DNA of 64,000 bases, taken from positions 105,707 to 169,706 of the forward strand of contig PGXV01000008.1 in NCBI GenBank assembly GCA_002839315.1. Reading direction: 5' to 3'. The position numbers were made by a program, and so were the translations under genes. The stretch comes from Spirochaetae bacterium HGW-Spirochaetae-3. GTDB taxonomy: Bacteria; Spirochaetota; Spirochaetia; Treponematales; UBA12059. Positions within the stretch are counted from its first letter, which is position 1, and each line of letters begins with the position of its first letter. Below are positions 25,520 to 34,521 of this stretch, piece by piece. The notes under the pieces are model-generated. The model was not told the DNA's origin and searched no databases. It saw nothing but the letters and a program-made list of their open reading frames with translations.

Positions 25520-26215
25520 ATGGATACTGAAAGCACGCGCCGCCCAAGGACAGAGCCGCTGCTCGTGACGCTCGCGATCATAGCGCCGAGCGTCGTCCCC
25601 GCGGGCGCGTCCCTCGGCGGGACTCCGCCGGGCGCGGCCTCCTGGCTGGCCGGGGGAGCGGTGCAGTCCCTTTCACAGTTCGCACTCCTTATCGTCATTA
25701 TCGGCGCCTCGGGACGCCTTCGTGAATACGGCGTCGGGAGGCCCCGCGCGGCGGATGCGCTGAAGGCGATGCCGCTGTTCGCCGCCGTCCTTATTCTTTC
25801 GCGGGTCGCGACGATGATGGCCGCCGCGACGGGATGGGCGGCCGGCGGAGCGCCAGGCGTCGCGGCGATCGCGATCCCGTCGATAACCGGCATGAGCCCG
25901 GCCGCCGTCGCGGCCCTGACCGCGCTGTTCTCTATCGCCGTCGCCTACCGCGAGGAACTCTTCTATAGGCTCTACGTCATCGGCTCGCTCAGGGAGCGGG
26001 GCGCCGGGACGATAGCGGCTATACTCGTTTCCACGACACTGTTCGCCGCGGGCCACGCCTACCAGGGATTGCCCGGCATACTATCGTCGCTGCTCGTCGG
26101 CGCCGCGATGGCGGCCGCCGCGACCGGCGGCTTCGGGCTCCACGCCCTGTCGGCCGCTCACGCCGCCTACGATTTCTGCGTGCTGTCCGCCGCGTTCGGG
26201 CTATTCGGCGGATAA
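25520..26215 (+). CDS. CPBP family intramembrane glutamic protease
   Basis: A 231-residue multi-pass membrane protein of the CPBP (Abi/CAAX protease-like) family. Three family motifs are intact: EExxxR as YREELFYRLYV near residue 150, FxxxH as FAAGHAYQG near 175, and the third motif HAAYDF near 215. It would cut a membrane substrate within the bilayer; the target is not predictable. It is divergent from the PilZ gene and monocistronic, or read into the small gene at 26275. A decayed relative is found at 28541-28900. Confidence 0.9.
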   Translation: MDTESTRRPRTEPLLVTLAIIAPSVVPAGASLGGTPPGAASWLAGGAVQSLSQFALLIVIIGASGRLREYGVGRPRAADALKAMPLFAAVLILSRVATMMAAATGWAAGGAPGVAAIAIPSITGMSPAAVAALTALFSIAVAYREELFYRLYVIGSLRERGAGTIAAILVSTTLFAAGHAYQGLPGILSSLLVGAAMAAAATGGFGLHALSAAHAAYDFCVLSAAFGLFGG

Positions 26216-26239
26216 GCACGGCCTTGCGCTACCCGCGTA

Positions 26240-26268
26240 TTAACAATCGGACCCGGGAGCGGTATGAT
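26240..26268 (+). promoter_or_regulatory. Sigma-70-type promoter with leaderless geometry
   Basis: TTAACA (26240-26245), exactly 17 nt, TATGAT (26263-26268), then 6 nt (AGTACG) to the ATG at 26275. A near-consensus promoter whose +1 would coincide with the start codon. Confidence 0.72.
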
Positions 26269-26274
26269 AGTACG

Positions 26275-26652
26275 ATGCAAGCGATAGATAAACTAAAGTC
26301 CGACATGGACGACTGGGTCCGCCGCTCAGGCAAGGCTCCAGGCAACAAGGAATTCGACGCGCTCAGGTCCGCCTTCGCCCGAACCGTGCCCAAGGTGCCC
26401 GATGAGACGCTCGCGGCGCTGTTCGCCACGTTCCTGTCGCGATACGGGTCCGGTTCCCCCGACGAGACGGCCAAGGCCGTCGACTGGCTGGCCGGCGTCG
26501 GCTCGCTGCTGCTATCCGACTACGACGGCACGCCCTTCTCCAGGGACGACTGGGACGAGATACGCGAGCTCGTCACTATCGATTCCGGCGAGATAGACGT
26601 GGACACCCTGACCTACGTACTCGGCCAGGCGCTTGAGCACGGCGCGCTCTGA
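26275..26652 (+). CDS. Small cytoplasmic protein, unknown function
   Basis: A 125-residue soluble helical protein beginning MQAIDKLKSDMDDWVRRSGKAPG and ending LTYVLGQALEHGAL. It contains no signal peptide, membrane segment or recognised motif. Acidic and aromatic residues are distributed as in a folded globular protein (DETAKAVDWLAGVGSLLLSDYDG). The ATG at 26275 is chosen over an upstream in-frame ATG at 26224 because the promoter lies between them. Its 3' end overlaps the following methyltransferase gene by 20 nt, suggesting translational coupling. Confidence 0.75.
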   Translation: MQAIDKLKSDMDDWVRRSGKAPGNKEFDALRSAFARTVPKVPDETLAALFATFLSRYGSGSPDETAKAVDWLAGVGSLLLSDYDGTPFSRDDWDEIRELVTIDSGEIDVDTLTYVLGQALEHGAL

Positions 26653-27445
26653 CTCCGGCGGCGACGCCGCCGCGGGCGACGGCTGGTTCTCCGACGACGG
26701 CTTCTGGACGGACTACGCCCCGCTGCTGTTCGGCGGCGATCGATGGGGCGAGGCCCCGGCCGTCGTAGACGCCATCCTGGCCCTGACCGGAGCACCGGCC
26801 GGGACGCCGGTACTGGACATGTGCTGCGGCCCGGGAAGGCACGCGCTGGAATTCGCCGGCCGCGGCCATTCCGTCGTCGGCGTCGATATAACGGAGCCCT
26901 ACCTGGCGGCCGCGCGCGACAGCGCCGAGGCCATGGGGCTGTCGGCCGAATTCATACGCGCCGACGCGCGCGAATGGAGCCGCCCGGGCGCCTTCGGCCT
27001 CGCCGTCAACCTGTTCACCAGCTTCGGCTATTTCGACTCGAGGGTCGAGGACGAGGCGATGCTCGAGCGCATCGCGGAGAGCCTGGCCCCCGGCGGCGCC
27101 CTCGTCATGGACCTGGTCGGCAAGGAGACCGCCGCGCGCGACTTCATCGAGGGCGAATGGTTCGAGCGCGGAGGGAAGCTCGTACTGACCGAGTTCGAGG
27201 TAGTCGGCGCGTGGGAAGGCCTGCGCAACCGCTGGGTCGTCGTCGACGGCGACCGGCGCGTCGACCGTTCGTGGGTACAGCGCCTGTATTCGGCGACCGA
27301 ACTGCGGGATTCGTTGACCCGATCCGGTTTCTCGTCGGTCGACCTGTACGGATCCTGGGACGGGGCGCCATACGATCAGAAGGCCGAACGGCTCGTCGCG
27401 GTGGCTCGTCGCGGTACGGACGGCATAAAAAGCGAACGCAGATAG
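26633..27445 (+). CDS. Class I SAM-dependent methyltransferase
   Basis: A 270-residue methyltransferase of the methyltransferase-25/ubiE-like group. Motif I is VLDMCCGPGRHALEFAGRGHSVVGVDITEPYL near residue 60. Motif II has FIRADAREWSRPGAFGLAVNLFTSFGYF, and a motif III-like LAPGGALVMDLVGKE follows. The substrate is unknown. The proposed start is a TTG at 26633 overlapping the preceding gene; a later internal start would still leave motif I intact. Its coupling to the small gene at 26275 is the only context clue. Confidence 0.85.
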   Translation: MSTARSDSGGDAAAGDGWFSDDGFWTDYAPLLFGGDRWGEAPAVVDAILALTGAPAGTPVLDMCCGPGRHALEFAGRGHSVVGVDITEPYLAAARDSAEAMGLSAEFIRADAREWSRPGAFGLAVNLFTSFGYFDSRVEDEAMLERIAESLAPGGALVMDLVGKETAARDFIEGEWFERGGKLVLTEFEVVGAWEGLRNRWVVVDGDRRVDRSWVQRLYSATELRDSLTRSGFSSVDLYGSWDGAPYDQKAERLVAVARRGTDGIKSERR

Positions 27446-27533
27446 ACTTAACCCTCGATTTTTTATCGAAAAGAACCGATACTATAGACGTAGTCCTATT
27501 TTCGACAAAAATCTGGCCCGAACGGAAGAAGCC

Positions 27534-28484
<951 letters not shown>

Positions 28485-28505
28485 ACCGTCTATGGCAAAG
28501 TGGGA

Positions 28506-28536
28506 AAGGCGGCGCATCGGGCGTCGCCTTTTTTTT
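28506..28536 (+). terminator. Rho-independent terminator of the LysM protein gene
   Basis: Hairpin AAGGCGGCGC-ATCGG-GCGTCGCCTT running into eight T, 22 nt after the stop codon. Confidence 0.9.
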
Positions 28537-28540
28537 GCTG

Positions 28541-28900
28541 TTATCCCAGCCTCGCGCCCATGACGGCGATGCCCGCGATGGCGTTCAGGGTGCCGTGCGC
28601 TATCGCCGCGGCGATGGCCGACCGGGTCCGCAATCGGATGTATAGGAAGACAGGGGACGGCAAGACGCACCGGATCATCATCATGAATACGCCAGCGACG
28701 GGATGCAACGGATAATTGTGTCGCTGCAGGATAAGAGGCGCGTGCCAGAGCCCCGGATCATACGCTCGATCGATTGCGTCATCGACGGACCGTATGACGC
28801 GCGAGGCGATGGCAGGGCTATCCCGAGCGCCGTGAACGAGACGACGGAGAGCGCGGAGGCGATCTGCCCGGCGCTCAAAGTCCCCTTCTTCGGCGTCTGA
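28541..28900 (-). pseudogene. Decayed CPBP-family intramembrane protease gene
   Basis: This stretch has no intact gene, but minus-strand frames hold pieces of a CPBP protease. One frame ending at TAA 28541 reads GLWHAPLILQRHNYP, then GVFMMMIRCVL, FLYIRLRTRSAIAAAIAHGTLNAIAG: the second and third family motifs with their usual spacing. Upstream, in another frame (about 28830-28900), LSAGQIASALSVVSFTALG leads up to where the catalytic EExxxR should be. That motif is missing and the frame shifts there. It therefore looks like an inactivated gene rather than an assembly error. Nearby AT-rich DNA to 29100 may contain more of its 5' part. The intact homologue at 25520 is a different sequence. Confidence 0.7.
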
Positions 28901-29102
28901 AGGATCTCCCGCCGCGAAGCGCCTGAAAGGACCTTGAAGATATCGTCCGTCGCAGGCTCCGTATTTCGATAGTCTGATAATTTTCGAAATATCGAACGGT
29001 AATCAATGACGTTTAAAGGAATATCAGTCGCTCTTCCCTTAAATAACGCTAATATCCCGGAAAATCGCCCATATGACTGGACACCGGACTAGTTCCGTAT
29101 AT

Positions 29103-29108
29103 TAAATT
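29103..29108 (+). promoter_or_regulatory. Possible -10 element of the GGDEF gene, 6 nt before ATG
   Basis: TAAATT ends 6 nt before the ATG at 29115, inside an AT-rich stretch. No clear -35. The same spacing as in seven other genes of the window. Confidence 0.4.
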
Positions 29109-29114
29109 ATCCCG

Positions 29115-30284
29115 ATGAGCATAAAAACACAAAAACGAGCTCCGACCGATCTCAAGGCCCAATGGAAGGCGCTAGCTTCGCTCGATAGAGAGGAACTCAA
29201 GGCTATCGACGATTCACGCGCGACGGTCAACGCGTTCAACATCCGGTTGATCGCCTCTCTCGTCGCTCCTATCTTCTTCGCGTTTTGGCTCGGGACGCTT
29301 ACCGGCATATTGGTACCTATCGCCTCGCCGTACCGTCCTTACTATCTATGGCTATTCGGCGCGGAAGCCGCGGTCGCGTGCGCGTACCTCGCGGCGCGTC
29401 TCGTATGGCCGGCCGCGGCCGGACACGGACTCTATCTGGGCGTATCGCTTATCGGAGTCGTCGGGCTCAACCTCATCGGCATGCGCGCCGTCGGGGACCG
29501 TTCCATCTACTTGATGGCGCTCATGTCGTGCGCGCTCATGTATAGCGCCCCTCTGCGCTGGTACGTCATCGTCTTCTCCCTGACGTGGGCAGCGTCCGTA
29601 GCCGGGATGCTCATCTGGTTCCCCGGAAGCCGCGTCGTCAACGATTCGATGGTACTCGCCACCATCGCCGCCCTCTCCACCGCGACGGGGCTGGCCGTAG
29701 AGATCAGGCGCGCGACCACCTCGGCCCTCGCCTCTCGTCTAGAGCGCATTAACTCCGACCTTCTCGAGATAAGCGTACGAGACCCGCTGACCGGCCTCTA
29801 CAACAGAAGATACCTGCGTGAATGGCTCGCCAAGGCCATCGCCCGGGCCGAGCGCGAAGGTCGCGAGTCTCGCCTGACCGTGGCTCTCATCGACCTGGAC
29901 GGGCTAAAGGCGATCAACGACGGCGCCGGCCATGCCTCCGGCGACGCGGTGCTGCGGGCCGCCGCCGATACGCTGAGGACCGAGCTACGGCTCGCCGACG
30001 TCATAGCCCGATACGGAGGCGACGAGTACATCGTAGCCATGACTGGCTCTTCGCACGCCCAGGGGCTACAAGCCATCGAACGATGCCTCGCAGCGTTCTC
30101 CAAGGTCAGGATACCGTCGTGGGATCGCGTCCTCGGCTTCAGCTGCGGCCTCGCGGCTTGGCGGGCGGGCATGGATCCCGACGAGCTTATCACCCGAGCC
30201 GACGAGAACCTCTACAGAGCGAAGAAGCAAGGACGCAACCGCATGGTCGACGACCGATCCGCGCCGTTAAAGGACCCAGCATGA
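29115..30284 (+). CDS. Membrane-bound GGDEF-domain diguanylate cyclase (GGDEY variant)
   Basis: A 389-residue protein. Six transmembrane helices (about residues 35-195) form a sensor region of no named family. A GGDEF domain follows: DPLTGLYNRRYLREWL, LIDLDGLKAINDGAGHASGDAVL, signature RYGGDEY, and RADENLYRAKKQGRNRM at the end. GGDEF domains condense two GTP to cyclic di-GMP. Here the last signature residue is Tyr instead of Phe, so activity is likely but not assured. No clear RxxD inhibitory site precedes the signature. The stop overlaps the start of the transglycosylase gene by 4 nt. The PilZ protein at 24441 is a candidate effector. Confidence 0.9.
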   Translation: MSIKTQKRAPTDLKAQWKALASLDREELKAIDDSRATVNAFNIRLIASLVAPIFFAFWLGTLTGILVPIASPYRPYYLWLFGAEAAVACAYLAARLVWPAAAGHGLYLGVSLIGVVGLNLIGMRAVGDRSIYLMALMSCALMYSAPLRWYVIVFSLTWAASVAGMLIWFPGSRVVNDSMVLATIAALSTATGLAVEIRRATTSALASRLERINSDLLEISVRDPLTGLYNRRYLREWLAKAIARAEREGRESRLTVALIDLDGLKAINDGAGHASGDAVLRAAADTLRTELRLADVIARYGGDEYIVAMTGSSHAQGLQAIERCLAAFSKVRIPSWDRVLGFSCGLAAWRAGMDPDELITRADENLYRAKKQGRNRMVDDRSAPLKDPA

Positions 30285-32728
30285 GACCGTTCGCCGTCAT
30301 CGCCATACTGGCGCTCGCGCTATCAACGCCTTCCTGCGTCGGAGGGGCGATACACGGCCTCGACGAGACGGCGTGGTTCGAGCTGCTGGCGAGTGACGCC
30401 GCCCTGCCCTTCTCTTCGGGAGACAGGGTGGACTACGACGCGCTTTCCCGTCTCGGTCCCGGGGCCGTCCTGTTCATCGCGATGCGCGCGATGGACGACG
30501 GAGACGACGCGCTCGCCATGGAGATGCTCCGCGAGGCGACGCGCATGGAGCGCGGCCGATACGCGGATCGCGCCGCCTGGCTGCTCGGCGAGGCGCTATT
30601 GGCCGCGGACGACGGGGAAGGGCTCGTGGAACTGTGCCGGTCCGCGTACGGCGCCTCTTTCCCTCCGTACGCTCGCGCGCGCCTCGAATCGACCGGCCTC
30701 CTCCTTTCGGGCTCGTACGCCCAGGCGCTCGCCGCGATAGACGCATTACGGGCCGGGTATCCCGCGGACGCCGCGCGCGACGCCGCCGAGCTGTCGGCGC
30801 TGACGCTCGAGGCCGGGTACCGCGCGGGCCGCGGCAGCTGGGCCAGCGATTTCTCCTCCATCGCGGCGATGGAAGGCTCTCCGAAGGTCTATGAGGCGTT
30901 GACCGGGGCCATCGGCCTGATAGCGACGTCGAGCCGCGCCGACGCCGAGGCGGCGATCAAGGCGGTGGGCGTTCGGACATTCCAGCTGGCCGAGGCGCGG
31001 GCGCTGACCGGGGCCAGGGAATACGGCCCCGCCGTCGTCGCGTTCAGGCGCTACGCCGCGGGCGATGAGAGCCCGGAGGCCGCCGTAGCGCGAGTCGTAC
31101 GCGTCGCCCCGATAGCCGAGGCGCCGCCCGGCGACGGCGGTTCGGAGGTCGTAGCGGAAGGACCCCCCGCCGAAGGATACGCTTCCGACGTCCAGGCGAC
31201 TCTCGCGCCCGGATATGCGCGACTGTCGCCCAAGGCGGCGGCCGGGCTCTTCCTGACGCTACCCAGGGCAGCGGCCTCCGACGCGGCCCGGGCGTTCGTC
31301 TCCGCGTCCCGAGCAGAGGGCGACGACGCGTTCCGCTACATCGCCGAGACGAGGCTCGACAGGGGCGCCGATCCGGATCGGGCGTACTTCGACGCGTATT
31401 GGTACGGCAGGTTCCTACGCGCGGACGAGCGCTGGGCGGACGCCGAGGGCTGGTTCTCCAAGGCCGCCGGGTTCGCGTCGGGCCCGGCCGAGCGAGACGC
31501 GGCCGACTGGTACCGGATAGAGGCGGCGTGGAAGCGGTCCCCGACGAAGGCCGTCGCGGCGCTGGGCGAGGCGATGGCCGTTACGAGGAATCCCGGCTAC
31601 TACTCCGACTTGATAGAGCCCCTTTCCCGCGAGGCGCTCGTCTCGAGGAACGGCCGGACGCTCGCCGCGATCGACGCCGCCGTTAGGGCGCGCGCAGGGG
31701 CGGCGGACGCCGCGCGCCTCTCGTACCTGTGCGCCAGGGCGGCGCAGGCGGGCATAATCACCGACGCCGACGTGGCCGCGGCGTTCGGCCCAGCCTACGC
31801 CGACGCGGCCGCGTACGCCGAAGCGAGGATGCGCGCGGCCTACGTCCAGGGCTCAAGCGGCTGGTATCGGATGGCTGCCGCGTACCGTCTCGGCGAGCCG
31901 CTCGTCGACCCGCTGGCGACGGCCGCTCCTGTCGCGCCGCCGGACGCGTCGCCGGCGGCGCCATCGGTCGCGTCATCGACCGAAAAGGAAGCGCCTGCCG
32001 TAGGACCCGACGAATACGCGCTCGCGATGGCGAGGTTCGGACTCGGCGCGAAGGTACGGACCGAACTGGGACCGGAGTTCAGGAGCCTGGCCCCGGACAC
32101 CGTCAGGTCTATAGCCGAGACGCTCAGGGACGCCGGGCGACACGATCAGGCCTATAGGCTCATAGCCACGCTGTTCTGGAGATCCGGGTTCGAGCCGACG
32201 AGACGCGACGCGGAGCTGTATTGGCCCAGGCCGTACGAGGCGTCGTTCGCGGCGGCCGTGGCGTCGACCGGGCTCGACGAATTCCTGCTCCTCGGGCTGG
32301 CCCGATCGGAGAGCGCCTTCGACCCGGCGGCCCTATCGAAGTCGGGAGCCAGGGGATTGATCCAGCTGATGCCGGCGACCGCGACGGAGATGGCCGCGAG
32401 GCTACGAATGGATGCATACGATCTGAACGATCCCGACGACAACCTGGCGATAGGCTCGGCGTACTTCGCGCGCATACTATCGAACGTCGGGGAACGCGTA
32501 CTGCCTGCGATCTTCTCGTACAACGCGGGCCCTACCCGCTTCAGGCGATGGGAAGCCGAATACGGGGCCTTGCCCCTGGACCTGATGCTCGAGGCGCTAT
32601 CGTACGCGGAAACGAGGCAGTACGGCCGCAACGTAGCGAGCGCGGCGCTATCGTACGCGGCGCTCTACGGAGAAGGCGACTTGAGGGCGTATTTCACCTG
32701 GCTGATCGGAGAGGGCCCTCAGCCTTGA
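30281..32728 (+). CDS. Lytic transglycosylase (Slt type), predicted lipoprotein
   Basis: An 815-residue cell-wall enzyme that cleaves the N-acetylmuramyl-N-acetylglucosamine bond to form 1,6-anhydro ends. A lipoprotein signal (MRPFAVIAILALALSTPSC) is followed by a long alpha-helical superhelix like the ring of Slt70. Only at the C-terminus (about 675-800) is the lysozyme-like domain: LLLGLARSESAFDPAALSKSGARGLIQLMPATA, with catalytic Glu in SESAFDP, FSYNAGPTRFRRW, and AETRQYGRNV. The ATG at 30281 is chosen because the signal peptide begins there and it overlaps the GGDEF stop as ATGA. The order suggests co-expression of a c-di-GMP enzyme with wall remodelling. Confidence 0.93.
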   Translation: MRPFAVIAILALALSTPSCVGGAIHGLDETAWFELLASDAALPFSSGDRVDYDALSRLGPGAVLFIAMRAMDDGDDALAMEMLREATRMERGRYADRAAWLLGEALLAADDGEGLVELCRSAYGASFPPYARARLESTGLLLSGSYAQALAAIDALRAGYPADAARDAAELSALTLEAGYRAGRGSWASDFSSIAAMEGSPKVYEALTGAIGLIATSSRADAEAAIKAVGVRTFQLAEARALTGAREYGPAVVAFRRYAAGDESPEAAVARVVRVAPIAEAPPGDGGSEVVAEGPPAEGYASDVQATLAPGYARLSPKAAAGLFLTLPRAAASDAARAFVSASRAEGDDAFRYIAETRLDRGADPDRAYFDAYWYGRFLRADERWADAEGWFSKAAGFASGPAERDAADWYRIEAAWKRSPTKAVAALGEAMAVTRNPGYYSDLIEPLSREALVSRNGRTLAAIDAAVRARAGAADAARLSYLCARAAQAGIITDADVAAAFGPAYADAAAYAEARMRAAYVQGSSGWYRMAAAYRLGEPLVDPLATAAPVAPPDASPAAPSVASSTEKEAPAVGPDEYALAMARFGLGAKVRTELGPEFRSLAPDTVRSIAETLRDAGRHDQAYRLIATLFWRSGFEPTRRDAELYWPRPYEASFAAAVASTGLDEFLLLGLARSESAFDPAALSKSGARGLIQLMPATATEMAARLRMDAYDLNDPDDNLAIGSAYFARILSNVGERVLPAIFSYNAGPTRFRRWEAEYGALPLDLMLEALSYAETRQYGRNVASAALSYAALYGEGDLRAYFTWLIGEGPQP

Positions 32729-32729
32729 C

Positions 32730-32897
32730 CCAGGAGCGACGCCGGGATCGGCCCGATCAGTATTTCCGCGCATGGTCTTCGCGGCAGAATCGGGCCTAGC
32801 CCAAGGAGCGAACGCAGCCGCGGCGCGGAGCGTACTACGGTACGTGAGCACCAAGGCCAGGAGCGACGCCGGGATCGGCCCGATTATGCCGCGAAGG
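32730..32897. repeat. Direct and inverted repeat mosaic
   Basis: A perfect 28-nt direct repeat occurs at 32730-32757 and 32857-32884 (starts CCAGGAGCGACGCC, ends GGCCCGAT), 127 nt apart. Between them, 32776-32796 is the reverse complement of 32877-32897 at 19 of 21 positions. The second copy includes the stop-codon region of the minus-strand gene at 32884. The segment has no gene of its own. Confidence 0.85.
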
Positions 32898-33255
32898 ATA
32901 CCAGCATGCCGGGGACGACCCCCGCCGGCCTGGCATAGGGGCTCGCGCCCATCGCGGCGTGGAGCTGCTGCCCGTATTGCTGTATCAGCGCGTCGATCCG
33001 CTCGTCGGTCATTCCCTTCGACTCGCGCTCGATACGGGGCTGGCTCTTGACGCTTCGCAGCCTCTCTATGATCGTGTCGAGGATCTTCAGCTTGTCCAGC
33101 GAATAGGCGGCGGCGCCGGCGCTGGCCGTGCCGGTCACGTTCTTGAAGTGGGAGTACAGGAGCTGGGACGGCGACACGGGTACCGAGACGCGGCCGCTGG
33201 TTCCGGCGCCGTAGGCGTAGGCTAATGGAAGATGATTAGAAATCCTCACGTCCAT
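32884..33255 (-). CDS. Small cytoplasmic protein, possibly flagellar, unknown
   Basis: A 123-residue soluble protein starting MDVRISNHLPLAYAYG, with a central helix (LDKLKILDTIIERLRSVKSQPRIERESKGMTDERIDALIQQYGQQL) and ending VVPGMLVSFAA. The disordered N-terminus with a helical middle recalls small flagellar rod or hook accessory proteins, but no diagnostic motif is present. The ATG at 33255 is chosen because GGAG lies 8 nt upstream; the in-frame extension to 33294 has no support. The stop codon lies at the edge of a 28-nt direct repeat. It is followed by no hairpin other than the repeat itself. Confidence 0.65.
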   Translation of the reverse strand: MDVRISNHLPLAYAYGAGTSGRVSVPVSPSQLLYSHFKNVTGTASAGAAAYSLDKLKILDTIIERLRSVKSQPRIERESKGMTDERIDALIQQYGQQLHAAMGASPYARPAGVVPGMLVSFAA

Positions 33256-33334
33256 GATCACGCTCCGTATTCGACAACGACTTTCTACTGTCATTATCGG
33301 AATCCCGGAGCGGATCTATAGGATTTGTGGAAAC

Positions 33335-34315
33335 CTACTTGACAGACGCCTTGTAGAGCCTGTCGTTGACCGCGCGCCCCAATCCGAGATCGGGCAGGCG
33401 TTCGGCCCATAGCTCGTCGAAACCGGCCGCGTCTAGCTCGTGCAGTATGTCGAAGAGCGCCGCGGCGGCTTCCACCGGGTCTCCGGAAGGCGACAGGTCG
33501 ACTATCCTCGACCAGTGCCCGTGGCGCTCCGCGGCGCGCGCCGACTCTGCGCCGAAGCATATCGCGGCGGCCCTGCCGCGCGGCTCGATGCCGGCGACGC
33601 CGCCGTACGGGACGAGGTACAAAGGCCGGCTCGGCGCGTAGTGGCTGGGTAGCTGCCCCGGAGCGCGCGGGCTCGTCGTGGCCCTGTCGAAGACCTGAAC
33701 GCCGGGCACGACCTCCGCTATCAGCTCGATGGGCAACCCGCCCGGCCGAAGCACGAGCGGCGGGTCGGAGCTCAGGTCGAGCACGGTGCTCTCCACGCCG
33801 ACGGGGCAGCGCCCGCCGTCGACGATGAAGTCGACGCGGTCGCCCAGCTGGGCGACGACGTGCTCGGCGCGGGTCGGCGACAGGTAGCCGAAGGGGTTTG
33901 CGCTGGGAGCGGCTACGGGCACGCCCGCGCGGCGTATGATCTCGCGGGCCACCGTGTTGGCCGGGCAGCGCACGGCGACGGTCGGGAGGCCGCTCGTCGC
34001 GAGGTCGGGAACGCGCTCGACCTTGGGCAGCACCATGGTCAAGGGGCCCGGCCAGAAGCGCTCCGATAGCGCCTTCGCGTACGGTACCGAGACGTCGGCG
34101 ACCTCGGAAGCGCCGTCCGGCTCCGCGACGTGGACGATCAGCGGGTCGAAGCTGGGCCTCCGCTTGGCCTCGAAGACGCGGGCGAGCGCGACGCGGTTCC
34201 ACGCGTCGGCCCCGAGCCCGTATACGGTCTCGGTCGGTATCGCCACGAGGAGGCCGCCGCGGATGGCCTCCGCGGCCCGCTCGAGGTCGCGGGCGGATGT
34301 CGTCAATAGTTCCAT
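33335..34315 (-). CDS. tsaC: L-threonylcarbamoyladenylate synthase, Sua5 type
   Basis: A 326-residue enzyme that makes threonylcarbamoyl-AMP from Thr, bicarbonate and ATP, the first step of t6A37 formation in tRNA. The YrdC domain has AIPTETVYGLGADAWN, KRRPSFDPLIVHV, WPGPLTMVLPK and VAAPSANPFGYLSPTRAEHV. A linker with APGQLPSHYAPSRPLYLV leads to the C-terminal Sua5 domain, so this is the long form. The ATG at 34315 is chosen because the YrdC fold begins there. There is no Shine-Dalgarno, and TATACT ends exactly 6 nt upstream, preceded by TTGCCG at 18 nt. Its product is the substrate modification for MtaB (18316-19668). Confidence 0.94.
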   Translation of the reverse strand: MELLTTSARDLERAAEAIRGGLLVAIPTETVYGLGADAWNRVALARVFEAKRRPSFDPLIVHVAEPDGASEVADVSVPYAKALSERFWPGPLTMVLPKVERVPDLATSGLPTVAVRCPANTVAREIIRRAGVPVAAPSANPFGYLSPTRAEHVVAQLGDRVDFIVDGGRCPVGVESTVLDLSSDPPLVLRPGGLPIELIAEVVPGVQVFDRATTSPRAPGQLPSHYAPSRPLYLVPYGGVAGIEPRGRAAAICFGAESARAAERHGHWSRIVDLSPSGDPVEAAAALFDILHELDAAGFDELWAERLPDLGLGRAVNDRLYKASVK

Positions 34316-34321
34316 GCGCGG

Positions 34322-34351
34322 AGTATAGGCCCGGAAGGCGCCGAGCGGCAA
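34322..34351 (-). promoter_or_regulatory. Promoter of tsaC, leaderless geometry
   Basis: On the minus strand, TTGCCG (34346-34351), 18 nt and TATACT (34322-34327), then 6 nt to the ATG at 34315. Confidence 0.6.
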
Positions 34352-34447
34352 TCGGGGCGGCGTCCTGGAGCTGACCGAGCGAAAACGCGAGACGGCGACC
34401 GCCTTCACCAGCTCCCATCGGTTCGAGGCGTTTACATAGAGATTTCA

Positions 34448-34459
34448 GGGAACGTTCCC
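34448..34459. promoter_or_regulatory. LacI-family operator O1
   Basis: Perfect palindrome GGGAACGTTCCC with the central CG typical of LacI-family operators. It lies upstream of the -35 of the lacI promoter. Its centre is 56 nt from that of O2. Confidence 0.8.
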
Positions 34460-34468
34460 AATTTTCGC

Positions 34469-34497
34469 TTGCGCGTTTGCAGAACTCGTGGTATAGC
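34469..34497 (+). promoter_or_regulatory. Promoter of the LacI catabolic operon
   Basis: TTGCGC (34469-34474), 17 nt, TATAGC (34492-34497). The predicted +1 is inside O2. Both operators flank this promoter, so repressor binding, perhaps with a DNA loop, would block it. Confidence 0.65.
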
Positions 34498-34502
34498 ATT
34501 TA

Positions 34503-34516
34503 TGGGAACGTTCCCA
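34503..34516. promoter_or_regulatory. LacI-family operator O2
   Basis: Perfect 14-nt palindrome TGGGAACGTTCCCA, containing the same 12-nt core as O1. It overlaps the predicted transcription start and ends 5 nt before the lacI ATG. Confidence 0.82.
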
Positions 34517-34521
34517 ACACA

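Noticed and set aside
32730-32884. Direct repeat read as a CRISPR or phage attachment site
   Set aside because: Only two copies, no spacer series, no cas or integrase gene nearby.
34345-34436. Short plus-strand frame with protein-like end (ERKRETATAFTSSHRFEAFT) between tsaC and lacI
   Set aside because: No start codon, no ribosome site, closed by TAG at its beginning. Probably chance in the intergenic region, although an old remnant is possible.
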